From JANPCX01 sp046049865 (GTDB lineage: Bacteria > Pseudomonadota > Gammaproteobacteria > Burkholderiales > Burkholderiaceae_C), in contig JBJOQO010000004.1 of the NCBI GenBank assembly GCA_046049865.1, positions 1 through 64,000 on the forward strand: a DNA stretch of 64,000 nucleotides, written 5' to 3'. Positions 1 to 8,651 of the stretch are shown piece by piece. The stretch's first letter is position 1, and each line of letters begins with the position of its first letter. The position numbers and the translations under genes are program-made. Under the pieces are notes generated by a model. The model had not been told where the DNA came from. It saw only the letters and a list, made by a program, of their open reading frames with translations, and made no database searches.

Positions 1-43
1 CATTACATAACATATAGTATATAGCCACTTCAAGGAGATTCCC

Positions 44-325
44 ATGACTGCCGTGCTCACCAATTTGTACCTGGAACCTGCCCAACGCAAATTCTTGGAA
101 AAACAAGCCAAGACCAATGGCACCAACTTGTCCGTGGAAGCGCGCTCGGCGATTGATTTGTACAAAGCGGGCATCACGCTGTCGGACCTGGACTTGCTCG
201 ACCTGGCCACACGCCGCACCAAAGACGATTTAGACGCCATCAATGCCACGCTGGACCAAGGCCAGCGCCGTGCTGAACTCTTCTTCGCGCAAATTGAATC
301 CATCAAGGCCGGTTCTCCTGCATGA
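44..325 (+). CDS. small protein, possible ribbon-helix-helix DNA-binding/antitoxin-like
   Basis: 93 aa, function not recognised with certainty. The ATG follows a strong Shine-Dalgarno (AAGGAG, 7 bases upstream), which fixes the start. The N-terminus has a short predicted beta strand (VLTNLYLEP) followed by two helices, a layout seen in ribbon-helix-helix antitoxins of the plasmid-stability type. The C-terminal half (LDLLDLATRRTKDDLDAIN) is helical and charged. Its stop overlaps the start of the next small gene by 4 bases (ATGA), so the two are translated as a pair. The partner does not look like a known toxin, so a toxin-antitoxin role is only a possibility. Confidence 0.65.
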   Translation: MTAVLTNLYLEPAQRKFLEKQAKTNGTNLSVEARSAIDLYKAGITLSDLDLLDLATRRTKDDLDAINATLDQGQRRAELFFAQIESIKAGSPA

Positions 326-519
326 GCGGCCTGGTCGCAGAAATCCTCGACCGGCTGTCGGGTGTGGCCATCCTGCGCGAGAAAGTGGCGCAGCAAGACA
401 AGGTGCTGGAAGGCATGCAGCGCATCGTGCTCGACCAGCAGCGCGAGCTGGCCGAGGTGAAGGGGACGTTGCGGGCGTTGGTCACGATGCAGTCGGGGTC
501 AGCGAAGATTAAAGGCTGA
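322..519 (+). CDS. small coiled-coil protein, unknown function
   Basis: 65 aa, unrecognised. Nearly the whole protein is one heptad-patterned helix (LREKVAQQDKVLEGMQRIVL and onward), suggesting a coiled-coil homodimer or partner-binding module, with a basic tail (SAKIKG). It starts inside the stop of the preceding small gene (ATGA overlap), implying translational coupling. Its last 21 bases overlap the 3' end of the convergent downstream gene. No catalytic motif is visible. It could be the second half of an uncharacterised two-gene module with the upstream RHH-like protein. Confidence 0.6.
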   Translation: MSGLVAEILDRLSGVAILREKVAQQDKVLEGMQRIVLDQQRELAEVKGTLRALVTMQSGSAKIKG

Positions 520-882
520 AGTCTGTTTCAAATTTACGCTATCGCTTCCAATATCTATAGCGAACGAATACCCTGGCTGAACATAGGAGCCGACGCTCTT
601 GAGTGTTTTCCCATCCGCAAGCGTCGTAGACAGGTTGAAACTGCCGTCCCCGCCTTGGAAGAAACGGATGACTGTTCGTTGTCCGGGCTTTCTGTCTCGG
701 ATTAGCAAGCTGCCCTCAGCACCGCCAGCGTAAGTGACAACCAGAGATTCGATTTTCTGCCCCGAATTGTTCACAACAGAAAGCGTGACGATGGGCTGAA
801 ACCAGTATCCGTTTGCAGCAACAGCGACTCCAGCAAGGAATGCGGCGAGCATCAGGATTATTGGCAACCAAAGCTTGCGCAT
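499..882 (-). CDS. hypothetical exported or membrane-anchored protein
   Basis: 127 aa, unrecognised. The N-terminus (MRKLWLPIILMLAAFLAGVA) is a signal peptide or signal anchor; the rest looks like a small beta-rich periplasmic domain (VVNNSGQKIESLVVTYAGG). Its base composition appears lower in GC than hisD next to it, and it occupies the place where hisC normally follows hisD in related bacteria, so it may have been inserted. It starts 3 bases downstream of the hisD stop, on the same strand, so it may ride on the his transcript. The 3' end overlaps the convergent coiled-coil gene by 21 bases. Confidence 0.6.
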   Translation of the reverse strand: MRKLWLPIILMLAAFLAGVAVAANGYWFQPIVTLSVVNNSGQKIESLVVTYAGGAEGSLLIRDRKPGQRTVIRFFQGGDGSFNLSTTLADGKTLKSVGSYVQPGYSFAIDIGSDSVNLKQTSAFNLR

Positions 883-885
883 GGG

Positions 886-2235
886 TTACTTTTCCCTCTT
901 GGAGTTAAGCCTCATCTCTGCCGCACGCGCATGCGCTTGCAAGCCCTCGCCGTGGGCCAGCACCGAAGCGATTTGCCCCAAGGCTTGCGCACCAGCGGCG
1001 CTCACTTCAATCAAGCTGCTGCGCTTTTGAAAGTCGTACACGCCCAGCGGCGATGAAAACCGCGCTGTGCCGGAGGTGGGCAGCACATGGTTGGGGCCGG
1101 CGCAGTAGTCCCCCAGGCTTTCGCTGGTGTAAGCACCCAAGAAGATGGCACCGGCGTGGCGTAAGAGTGGCTCCCAGCGGTGGGGGTCGCGGGAGCTGAC
1201 TTCCAAGTGCTCGGGCGCGATGCGGTTGCTGATGTCGCAGGCCTCTTCCATGCTGCGGGTGTGGATCAACGCGCCCCGGCCTTCCAATGAGGCACGGATG
1301 ACGTCTCGGCGCGGCATGTCTGCCCACAGGCGGTCGATGGCTTGTTTGACTTCGGCGATGTAGGCCTCGTCTGGGCACAGCAGGATGCTTTGCGCCAGTT
1401 CATCGTGTTCGGCCTGGCTGAACAAGTCCATGGCCACCCAGTCGGCAGGGGTAGTACCGTCGGCCAGCACCAAAATTTCGCTCGGGCCGGCAATCATGTC
1501 GATGCCCACCTTGCCAAACACGCGGCGTTTGGCGCTGGCCACATAGGCGTTTCCGGGGCCGGTGATTTTGTCGACCGCCGGGATGGTGGCGGTGCCATAG
1601 GCCAAGGCGGCTATGGCCTGTGCGCCGCCGAGGGTGAAAACGCGGTGGACGCCCGCCACCGCCGCAGCGGCCAACACCAGCAGATTGCGCTCCCCCTGAG
1701 GCGTTGGCACCACCATGATGATCTCGCCCACGCCAGCCACGTGGGCTGGTATGGCATTCATCAGCACACTGCTGGGATACGTCGCTTTGCCGCCGGGCAC
1801 ATAAATGCCAACGCGGTCGAGTGGCGTGACCTTTTGGCCCAGCAGCGTGCCGTCTTGATCGCGGTACTGCCACGACTTGCCGCAGGCTTCCAATTGGCGC
1901 TCGTGGTAACTGCGCACACGTTCGGCGGCTGCATGTAAGGCATCGCGCTGCTCGGTGGTGATGGCCTGGAGTGCGGCTTGCAATTCGGCTTGCGAAATTT
2001 CCAGAGCCGCGACGGAGTCGGCTTGCAGGCCATCAAACCGCTGCGTGTAGTCGAGCACGGCTGCGTCACCGCGCTGCTGCACATCGGCCAAGATGCTCGC
2101 CACACGCTCCTCAATGGCGCTGTCAGTGTCGGCAGACCAATGCAATACGCGCTTGAACTCGGCCTCAAACTCAGGCGCTGTGGTGGCGAGTTGGCGAATG
2201 GCGATGCTGGACAGAACAGGGGGCATGGCGCTCAT
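886..2235 (-). CDS. hisD: histidinol dehydrogenase HisD
   Basis: 449 aa, usual length for HisD, which oxidises L-histidinol to L-histidine in two NAD-dependent steps (last two steps of histidine synthesis, cytoplasm, Zn enzyme). Family segments are all present: VGIYVPGGKA, the conserved GPGNAYV, AGPSEILVLAD, FSQAEHDE (ligand Glu/His region), APEHLE, and GPNHVLPT near the C-terminus. It follows hisG by 17 bases on the same strand, in the murA-hisG-hisD order typical of Burkholderiales. The usual next genes (hisC, hisB) are absent here; a small exported protein follows instead. The ATG at 2235 is used; a second ATG three codons in is possible. Confidence 0.97.
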   Translation of the reverse strand: MSAMPPVLSSIAIRQLATTAPEFEAEFKRVLHWSADTDSAIEERVASILADVQQRGDAAVLDYTQRFDGLQADSVAALEISQAELQAALQAITTEQRDALHAAAERVRSYHERQLEACGKSWQYRDQDGTLLGQKVTPLDRVGIYVPGGKATYPSSVLMNAIPAHVAGVGEIIMVVPTPQGERNLLVLAAAAVAGVHRVFTLGGAQAIAALAYGTATIPAVDKITGPGNAYVASAKRRVFGKVGIDMIAGPSEILVLADGTTPADWVAMDLFSQAEHDELAQSILLCPDEAYIAEVKQAIDRLWADMPRRDVIRASLEGRGALIHTRSMEEACDISNRIAPEHLEVSSRDPHRWEPLLRHAGAIFLGAYTSESLGDYCAGPNHVLPTSGTARFSSPLGVYDFQKRSSLIEVSAAGAQALGQIASVLAHGEGLQAHARAAEMRLNSKREK

Positions 2236-2252
2236 GGTTTTAAATTCAATGT

Positions 2253-2915
2253 CTACTTGCGAATCGCCCGCTCAAACGCATCAATGATGGGCCGAATGGT
2301 TTCGCTCTTGAGTTTGAGCGCAGCGCGGTTCACGACCAAACGGGAGGAGATTGGCATGATTTCTTCCACCTCCACCAAATGGTTGGCTTTGAGGGTGCTG
2401 CCCGTAGAAACCAAATCGACGATGGCGTCGGCCAGGCCGGTCAGCGGGGCTAACTCCATCGAACCATAGAGTTTGATCAAGTCAACGTGCACGCCTTTGC
2501 TCGCAAAGTGCTGGCGCGCCATGTGGGTGTATTTGGTGGCCACGGTGATGCGCGAGCCGTGTTTCACGGCGGCGGGGTAGTCGAAGTCGGCCCGTACCGC
2601 CACGCTCAAACGGCATTTGGCGATTTGCAAATCCAGCGGTTGAACCAGGCCACCACTTTCACCGTCATGGGCGGCTTCGTGTTCAATCAAGATGTCTTTG
2701 CCCGCCACACCCAGGTCGGCACCGCCGTATTGCACATAGGTGGGCACGTCACTGGCGCGCACCAACACCACCCGCACCTGGGGCTGGTTGGTGGCCAAAA
2801 TCAGCTTGCGCGATTTTTCCGGGTCTTCAGTGACTTCAATGCCAGCAGCTTTGAGCAGTGGCAGGGTTTCTTCAAAGATGCGGCCTTTGGACAAAGCTAA
2901 AGTGATGGTGTTCAT
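2253..2915 (-). CDS. hisG: ATP phosphoribosyltransferase, short form HisG
   Basis: 220 aa. It catalyses the first step of histidine synthesis (ATP + PRPP to phosphoribosyl-ATP). The length marks the short HisG(S) form, which lacks the C-terminal regulatory ACT-like domain and in known systems needs HisZ as a regulatory partner; no hisZ lies in this window. Visible motifs: ALSKGRIFEETLPLL at the N-terminus, YGGADLGVAGKDIL, the PRPP-loop-like DAIVDLVSTGSTLK, and the typical ending. The ATG overlaps the murA stop by 4 bases (2912-2915), so translation is probably coupled to murA. Confidence 0.97.
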   Translation of the reverse strand: MNTITLALSKGRIFEETLPLLKAAGIEVTEDPEKSRKLILATNQPQVRVVLVRASDVPTYVQYGGADLGVAGKDILIEHEAAHDGESGGLVQPLDLQIAKCRLSVAVRADFDYPAAVKHGSRITVATKYTHMARQHFASKGVHVDLIKLYGSMELAPLTGLADAIVDLVSTGSTLKANHLVEVEEIMPISSRLVVNRAALKLKSETIRPIIDAFERAIRK

Positions 2916-4183
2916 TTCACACGCTCGATGTCCGCGCCAATGCCGCGCAGCTTGGTTTCCATTTGGTCGTACCCACGGTCGAGGTGGTAAATGCGGTCCA
3001 CCACGGTTTCGCCGCTGGCCACCAGTCCCGCAATCACCAGACTGGCCGAGGCGCGCAGGTCGGTGGCCATGACGATGGCGCCCGACAATTTGTCCACGCC
3101 ATGCATCACGGCCGTGTGACCATCCACTTCAATTCTGGCCCCCAAGCGCACGAGTTCGTTCACATGCATGAAACGGTTCTCAAAAATGGTCTCGGTGACC
3201 TTGGCAGCGCCATCGGCAATGCAGTTCAGGGCCATGAACTGGGCCTGCATGTCGGTCGGGAAAGCGGGGTATTCGCTGGTGCGAAAACCCACGGCCTTGG
3301 GGCGGTCGTGCATGCGAACGCGGATCCAGTCTGACCCAGCCTCAATGCCCACGCCTGCTTCACGCAGTTTTTCGATCACCGCATCCAAGTGGTCGGCGCG
3401 CGTGCGGCGCAGCACCACGTCGCCACCGGCGGCGGCCACCGCGCACAGGAAGGTGCCGGTTTCAATGCGGTCGGGCACGATGTGGTGGGCGCGGGTGGCG
3501 TCCAGGCCGTTCAGTTTGGTCACGCCTTGAATGCGGATTTGGCTGCTGCCATGGCCTTCGATTTGGGCGCCCATTTGGATCAGCATCTCGGCCAGATCCA
3601 CCACCTCGGGCTCGCGGGCGGCGTTTTCCAGCACCGTTTCGCCATCGGCCAAGGTGGCGGCCATCAGCAGGTTTTCAGTGCCGGTGACGGTGACCATGTC
3701 GGTGGTGATGCGGGCACCTTTGAGTTTTGCAGCCTTGGCGATGATGTAACCGTGCTCAACGGTGATCTCCGCCCCCATGGCTTGCAGGCCTTTGATGTGC
3801 TGGTCCACCGGGCGCGAGCCAATGGCGCAGCCGCCGGGCAGCGACACGGTGGCTTCGCCAAAACGCGCGAGCAAGGGCCCCAGCACCAAAATGGAGGCCC
3901 GCATGGTTTTCACCAAGTCGTAAGGCGCCTCGGGCGAGGTCACGGTGCCTGCGTTCAGGGTGATGTGGCTGGCGTCAGTCACATCAAACTCTGCCTTGGC
4001 GCCCATGTTGCGCAGCAGCTTGAGCGTGGTGTTCACGTCTTGCAGCTGGGGCACATTCAGCAGGTGAACGGGTTCGGCGGTGAGCAAGCAGGCACACAAC
4101 TCGGGCAAAGCCGCGTTTTTGGCGCCAGAGATGATGACTTCGCCTTCAAGACGGCGGCCACCACGGATGAGTAATTTGTCCAT
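2912..4183 (-). CDS. murA: UDP-N-acetylglucosamine 1-carboxyvinyltransferase MurA
   Basis: 423 aa from the ATG at 4183 (MDKLLIRGG); the open frame extends 17 codons further but that extension does not look like MurA. It transfers enolpyruvate from PEP to UDP-GlcNAc, the committed step of peptidoglycan synthesis and the fosfomycin target. The catalytic cysteine lies in PGGCAIGSRPVDQH, so the enzyme should be the fosfomycin-sensitive Cys type. SGAKNAALP near the N-terminus and FPTDMQAQFMAL near the C-terminus are family signatures. It lies between bolA and hisG, the standard betaproteobacterial order. Confidence 0.97.
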   Translation of the reverse strand: MDKLLIRGGRRLEGEVIISGAKNAALPELCACLLTAEPVHLLNVPQLQDVNTTLKLLRNMGAKAEFDVTDASHITLNAGTVTSPEAPYDLVKTMRASILVLGPLLARFGEATVSLPGGCAIGSRPVDQHIKGLQAMGAEITVEHGYIIAKAAKLKGARITTDMVTVTGTENLLMAATLADGETVLENAAREPEVVDLAEMLIQMGAQIEGHGSSQIRIQGVTKLNGLDATRAHHIVPDRIETGTFLCAVAAAGGDVVLRRTRADHLDAVIEKLREAGVGIEAGSDWIRVRMHDRPKAVGFRTSEYPAFPTDMQAQFMALNCIADGAAKVTETIFENRFMHVNELVRLGARIEVDGHTAVMHGVDKLSGAIVMATDLRASASLVIAGLVASGETVVDRIYHLDRGYDQMETKLRGIGADIERVK

Positions 4184-4267
4184 CGGTTGGGGTGCAGCAC
4201 ACGGAACGACCACGGATGCGGGGCACTGGCCCACACCCCGGGCCGCAGTGCAAACTGCGGCTACGGT

Positions 4268-4567
4268 TCAGTGGTGGTGGGCGGCGGTGGGTTGAGAAGC
4301 TGCAACGGCGCTTGCCGTTGCAGCCCACTCGGAGGGGGTCAGCGTCTTCATGGACAGCGCGTGGATTTGCTCGCGCATTCTATCGCCCAGGGCCTTGTAA
4401 ACCCGCTGATGACGGGCCACACGGCTCGCCCCGTCAAACTCGCTAGAGACGATGGTGGCAAAAAAATGCCGGCCATCGCCTTCAACTTCCAGGTGCTCGC
4501 AGGCCAGGCCTTGGGCAATGAAGTGCTGGACGTCGGAAGCCGTGGGGTTGGTGTTCTGGTCTGCCAT
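4268..4567 (-). CDS. BolA/IbaG family protein
   Basis: 99 aa from ATG 4567 (MADQNTN); 10 more codons are open upstream. BolA-like proteins bind Fe-S clusters with monothiol glutaredoxins, and the copy next to murA is usually the IbaG/YrbA type. Seen here: VEGDGRHFFATIVSSEFDG and the RHQRVYKALGDRM segment holding the conserved family histidine, followed by IHALSMKTLTPSEW. An Ala-rich tail ending in three His is unusual but short. It sits 84 bases upstream of the murA start on the same strand. Confidence 0.9.
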   Translation of the reverse strand: MADQNTNPTASDVQHFIAQGLACEHLEVEGDGRHFFATIVSSEFDGASRVARHQRVYKALGDRMREQIHALSMKTLTPSEWAATASAVAASQPTAAHHH

Positions 4568-4599
4568 AGTGCAACCATTATCGTCCAGGTGTGTCATTG

Positions 4600-5262
4600 T
4601 TAAAACCGTTGCGGCCTTTGATCCAACGAGTACTCTTGCAGGATTAGCCCCCCGTCCTTCGGAACGCGAACTTGAACACCTCTCCCATTCTTCGCGGCGG
4701 AACCGTCCTTTTGCACTTGTTTCACGATGGCTAAATCAAATTCATTTATAAGCTTTGCCAAAGAGCTATCGGCGCTCAATTGCCTCAGAAGAATCAGGTG
4801 AAGAACGTCTGACTGAATCTTCATGGCATAGAGGAGCTCGGTTCCTATCGATGCCCCAGGCCATTCTTCTTGGTAGCCAGCGCATTTCCAAGTCATGAAA
4901 GCTAACTCGCTCACGCCGCCGTATGGCGGGCGCTCTAGCCACTTGTCCGGAACGCTAGTTGAATCAGGGTTTTTGGCAGGACGCAATGATCGGTCAGGAA
5001 TCAAGATGCGCAAGCCTATTTGGTAAGTTTGGGGAGGTGTGTCCGCAGCATTTGAAATCGCCACGGGAGGAGATTTAACGCTGCCAGAATTAACCTTGAC
5101 ATGCCACTGTCCGCTGGCATGCAAACTCACACGCACGTTTCTCATCGCCGCGCTTGAAACGTAAGTATCCATCCCGCTGTAAGACACGATCCACCTAGCA
5201 GAGCGAGGCCCATACTTTGATCCGACTGCGACGCTGACGGTGTTTCTGAGTCCCGTAGTCAT
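4600..5262 (-). CDS. hypothetical protein, orphan insertion between exporter and bolA
   Basis: 220 aa, not recognised. No signal peptide or membrane helix is evident; the N-terminal half reads as beta-rich (NVRVSLHASGQWHVKVN), the C-terminal half as mixed with a helix (VLHLILLRQLSADSSLAKLI) and a last strand (LILQEYSLDQRP). The codon and base composition look less GC-rich than the neighbours. In related genomes the ABC exporter is usually followed directly by bolA and murA, so this gene looks like an insertion. Flanking spaces are small (32 and 54 bases). Confidence 0.6.
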   Translation of the reverse strand: MTTGLRNTVSVAVGSKYGPRSARWIVSYSGMDTYVSSAAMRNVRVSLHASGQWHVKVNSGSVKSPPVAISNAADTPPQTYQIGLRILIPDRSLRPAKNPDSTSVPDKWLERPPYGGVSELAFMTWKCAGYQEEWPGASIGTELLYAMKIQSDVLHLILLRQLSADSSLAKLINEFDLAIVKQVQKDGSAAKNGRGVQVRVPKDGGLILQEYSLDQRPQRF

Positions 5263-5316
5263 GGATTCCGTAACAAGGAAGCGGACGGTTAGTGGCAGTG
5301 AACTCTGCAGGGATGC

Positions 5317-6099
5317 TCAGTGCCTGATCTTGTAACCCGTGCGCAGCAAATGCAGGCACAACCCGCAGACCAAAGCCAAACTGATGGACACCACGGCCAG
5401 GCTGAACCAGGGCGACACATCACTCACACCAAAAAAGCCGTGGCGAAAGCCGTCGATCATGTAGAAAAACGGATTGAAGTGGCTGACCTGCTGCCACAGC
5501 GGCGGCAGTGAACCCACGGAATAAAACACGCCGGACAAGAACGTCATGGGCATGATGATGAAGTTTTGAAACGCGGCGATCTGGTCAAACTTTTCCGCCC
5601 ACAGTCCTGCGATCAAACCCAAAGCGCCCATCATGCCCGCGCCCAAGAGCGTGAACACCAGCACCCATGGCCAATGCGCGCTGCTGAGTGACGACCACGG
5701 CATGAACCAGGACGTGACAAACAGCACCCCAGCCCCTACCACCACACCGCGCACCACGGAAGCGCCAACATAGGCCAAAAACCAGGCCCAGTGCGACAGC
5801 GGCGTGACCAGCAAAAACACCAAATTGCCGGTGATCTTGCTTTGGATGAGCGAGCTGCTGCTGTTGGCAAAGGCGTTTTGCAGCACACTCATCATCACGA
5901 GGCCAGGGATCAAAAAGCTGGTGTAACTCAGGCTCTCGTAGACCTTCACATGGTCTTCGAGCACATGCCCAAAAATCAGCAGGTACAGCACCGCGGTGAG
6001 CACCGGTGCCGCCACGGTTTGAAAGCTCACCTTCCAAAACCGCAGTACTTCTTTGTACAACAGGGTCGAGGTGCCGGACAGGGCTTGTGCGATATTCAT
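5317..6099 (-). CDS. ABC-2 type transporter permease
   Basis: 260 aa from ATG 6099 (MNIAQALSGTSTLLYKEVLR). It is the membrane half of an ABC-2 exporter of the NodJ/YadH type: a cytoplasmic N-terminal segment with KEVLRFWKV, then about six hydrophobic helices, with SFLIPGLVMMSVLQNAF and MPMTFLSGVFYSVGSLPPLW as typical ABC-2 segments. The start overlaps the ATPase stop by 4 bases (ATGA), so the two are made together. The substrate is unknown; homologues beside bolA/murA are often annotated as multidrug or lipid exporters. The upstream open extension of 31 codons overlaps the ATPase and is ignored. Confidence 0.92.
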   Translation of the reverse strand: MNIAQALSGTSTLLYKEVLRFWKVSFQTVAAPVLTAVLYLLIFGHVLEDHVKVYESLSYTSFLIPGLVMMSVLQNAFANSSSSLIQSKITGNLVFLLVTPLSHWAWFLAYVGASVVRGVVVGAGVLFVTSWFMPWSSLSSAHWPWVLVFTLLGAGMMGALGLIAGLWAEKFDQIAAFQNFIIMPMTFLSGVFYSVGSLPPLWQQVSHFNPFFYMIDGFRHGFFGVSDVSPWFSLAVVSISLALVCGLCLHLLRTGYKIRH

Positions 6100-7037
6100 G
6101 GCGTCGCCTCCACGGCGGGGGCGTCTTGCATGATTTCTAGAAAGACGTCCTCCAAATCGGCGCGGCCAATCTCCAGGTCTTCGGGTTTGCAACCAGCGGC
6201 ACGCAAGGTGGCCAACACGGTTTCCACCTCTTGTGCATCGTGGGCTTTGATTTGCACGATGCGGCCCGTGACCCGCGATTGCGCTTGCAGCGCCTCCGGA
6301 ACAGCAGCATCCATCTTGAATCGCAGCATGGTGCTGGCGCGGCCTGCGAGCAAGGCCGAGGTGGTGTCAAGCGCCACCACGCGGCCCGCTTTGAGCATGG
6401 CGATGCGGCTGCACAAGGCTTCAGCCTCTTCCAAATAATGGGTGGTGAGCAGCACGGTGTGGCCTTCTTTGTTGAGGCGCGCGACAAAACCCCATAAGGT
6501 TTGGCGCAGCTCCACATCGACCCCGGCCGTGGGCTCGTCCAGCACGATGACGGGCGGACGGTGCACCAAGGCCTGAGCCACCAGCACGCGGCGTTTCATA
6601 CCGCCTGAGAGCTGGCGCATGTTGGCGTCGGCTTTGTCTGACAGCCCCAGGTGGTGCAGCAGCTCGTCGATCCACGCGTCGTTTTTGCGGATACCGAAAT
6701 AGCCGCTTTGAATGCGCAGCGACTCGCGCACGCTGAAAAACGGGTCGAACACCAACTCCTGCGGCACGATACCTAAAGTGTGGCGTGCGGCCGCGTAGTC
6801 GCTCACCACATCGTGGCCATGCACCGTGACTTGGCCTTGGGATGCGGACGACAAACCCGCCAAGATGCTGATGAGCGATGTTTTTCCAGCGCCGTTGGGG
6901 CCGAGCAGACCGAAGAATTCTCCTGCTTGAATGTCAAAACTGACATCACTCAGCGCATGCACTGCACCCTTGCTACCCGGATAGGTTTTGCTGACGCGGC
7001 GAAAAGAAACGGCGGGGGAGGCGGTGGGCTGTTGCAT
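6096..7037 (-). CDS. ABC transporter ATP-binding protein
   Basis: 313 aa from ATG 7037 (MQQPTASPAV); a TTG 17 codons upstream is the alternative. Nucleotide-binding subunit of the adjacent ABC-2 exporter. Walker A is GLLGPNGAGKTS, the signature loop is LSGGMKRRVLVAQAL, Walker B is VIVLDEPTAGVD, and the switch His is in LLTTHYLEEAE. The C-terminal 80 residues form the accessory domain common in NodI/CcmA-type ATPases. It is the first gene of a run that continues through the permease toward bolA-murA-hisGD. Confidence 0.95.
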   Translation of the reverse strand: MQQPTASPAVSFRRVSKTYPGSKGAVHALSDVSFDIQAGEFFGLLGPNGAGKTSLISILAGLSSASQGQVTVHGHDVVSDYAAARHTLGIVPQELVFDPFFSVRESLRIQSGYFGIRKNDAWIDELLHHLGLSDKADANMRQLSGGMKRRVLVAQALVHRPPVIVLDEPTAGVDVELRQTLWGFVARLNKEGHTVLLTTHYLEEAEALCSRIAMLKAGRVVALDTTSALLAGRASTMLRFKMDAAVPEALQAQSRVTGRIVQIKAHDAQEVETVLATLRAAGCKPEDLEIGRADLEDVFLEIMQDAPAVEATP

Positions 7038-7187
7038 GGAGGGGCAGATTGTAGGGACGAGCCCGCTTTGTTGCACCGGAGTGGTCAATGAATAGGCACC
7101 ATACCCATGATTCCCGCGCCGGCGGAAATGACAAATCTGTGGTCAACCTGGATAGGCTGCGCCCTCACTTGGTGATAGGGTGGCGCC

Positions 7188-7850
7188 ATGCCCGCCCCAC
7201 CCAAAAAACCTCGCCGTACTGCTGAGCGCATCCTGGAGGTCACGCTCGACCTCTTCAATCGTTTCGGCGAACCCAATGTCTCCACCACCTTGATTTCGGC
7301 GGAGCTTGGCATCAGCCCCGGCAATTTGTATTACCACTACCCAGCCAAGGACGAGTTGATCAACAGCCTCTTCGACCGCTATGAGGCGCGGCTCAATGAG
7401 CTGCTGCAGGCCTCGGGCGGCGTGCGCCATGTGGAGGACGCGTGGCTCTTCTTTCACATGCTGTTTGAGCTGATTTGGCAGTACCGTTTTTTGTACCGCG
7501 ACCTGAACGATTTGCTCAGCAAAAACCGCCGCCTGGAAACCCATTTTCAGTTTGTGCTGAAGAACAAATCGCAAGCGGTGCGCGAGTTGCTGAGTGGCTT
7601 GAAGGCCGGCGGCGGACTGCAAAGTGAACCCGAAGACAGCGAGGCCGTGGCCACCGCCATGGTGGTGGTGCTGACCTATTGGTTGAGTTTTGAGTATGTG
7701 CGGGACCCGCGCCGTGCGCTGGAAGCAGAAAATGCTTCCGCAGCCATGCTGCGCGGCGCTTTTCATGTGCTGAGTTTGCTCAGCCCTTATCTCAACCCAC
7801 AGCAGCGCCAACATTTGTCGCAGCTGGCGAGTAACTATTCAAACCCCTGA
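7188..7850 (+). CDS. TetR/AcrR family transcriptional regulator
   Basis: 220 aa. The N-terminal helix-turn-helix is clear: RRTAERILEVTLDLFNRFGE, then VSTTLISAELGISPGNLYYH (recognition helix with the SPGNLYYHY pattern). The C-terminal 150 residues are the ligand/dimer domain, with aromatic-rich helices (LFFHMLFELIWQYRFLYRDL) that suggest a hydrophobic ligand. It is divergent from the ABC exporter at about 150 bases, so it may control that exporter, and lies 16 bases upstream of the TPR-like gene on the same strand. Target and ligand are inference only. Confidence 0.92.
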   Translation: MPAPPKKPRRTAERILEVTLDLFNRFGEPNVSTTLISAELGISPGNLYYHYPAKDELINSLFDRYEARLNELLQASGGVRHVEDAWLFFHMLFELIWQYRFLYRDLNDLLSKNRRLETHFQFVLKNKSQAVRELLSGLKAGGGLQSEPEDSEAVATAMVVVLTYWLSFEYVRDPRRALEAENASAAMLRGAFHVLSLLSPYLNPQQRQHLSQLASNYSNP

Positions 7851-7866
7851 AGATGGAGACAAGCCC

Positions 7867-8640
7867 ATGGCCAAGTGGACAGCTTTTCCTTACGACAACG
7901 CCGCCTACGTGTACGACGCCGCGACCTTGAAGAAAAAATGGGCGCGTTTGCATGCAGGTGATGCCGAGCCGGTCCCCAAGGACGACAAGGTGCTGGCCGC
8001 TTGGGCCTTGTTCCACGCGGGCGAATTCCAAAAGGCTACCGAAGCCGGTTTGAAAGCGGGCGGAGCCGGCGTGACGGTGGCCAACAAAGCGCAGGCGATA
8101 TACGCCAACTACTTGGAAAAGAGCGAGAAAAACAAACTCGCCCTCTTCCAAGAAGTGGCCGAACGCGCCGAAGCCCAGGTCGCGCAAGAGCCGCAAAACG
8201 CCAACGCACACTACTTTCTGGCCTACGCCTTGGGCCGTTACAGCCAAGGCATCAGCGTGGCCAAGGCCTTGTCTCAGGGTTTGGGCAGCAAAGTCAAAAC
8301 GGCACTGGAAATGGCGATTGAACTCTCACCCAAACATGCCGACGCGCACATTGCACTGGGCGCCTTTCACGCCGAGGTGATCGACAAAGTCGGCTCCCTC
8401 CTGGGCCGCACCCAAGGGGCCAGCAAAGACGCGGGCCTGTCCATGTTCAAAACCGCGCTCAAACTCAACCCCACCTCCGCCATCGCCATGGTCGAGTACG
8501 CCAATGGCCTCGTGATGCTGGAAGGCGAAAAGAAAATGAAAGAGGCCACCAAACTCTACGAAGACGCCGCCGCCTGCGAGCCGCTGGACGCGACCGAATG
8601 TTTGGATGTGGAGATGGCCAAGGCGGAGTTGGAGGATTGA
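7867..8640 (+). CDS. tetratricopeptide-like protein, unknown role
   Basis: 257 aa, no signal peptide. The sequence is almost all alpha-helical with TPR-like repeats: VLAAWALFHAGEFQKATEAG, NANAHYFLAYALGRYSQGIS, HADAHIALGAFHAEVIDKVG and TSAIAMVEYANGLVMLEGEK, followed by a final helix pair. The N-terminus (WTAFPYDNAAYVYDAATLKK) is distinctive and seems conserved in Burkholderiales proteins of this kind. It starts 16 bases after the TetR stop, so they are probably co-transcribed. No enzymatic motif; likely a scaffold or adaptor. Confidence 0.8.
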   Translation: MAKWTAFPYDNAAYVYDAATLKKKWARLHAGDAEPVPKDDKVLAAWALFHAGEFQKATEAGLKAGGAGVTVANKAQAIYANYLEKSEKNKLALFQEVAERAEAQVAQEPQNANAHYFLAYALGRYSQGISVAKALSQGLGSKVKTALEMAIELSPKHADAHIALGAFHAEVIDKVGSLLGRTQGASKDAGLSMFKTALKLNPTSAIAMVEYANGLVMLEGEKKMKEATKLYEDAAACEPLDATECLDVEMAKAELED

Positions 8641-8651
8641 GAAGCCATCCT

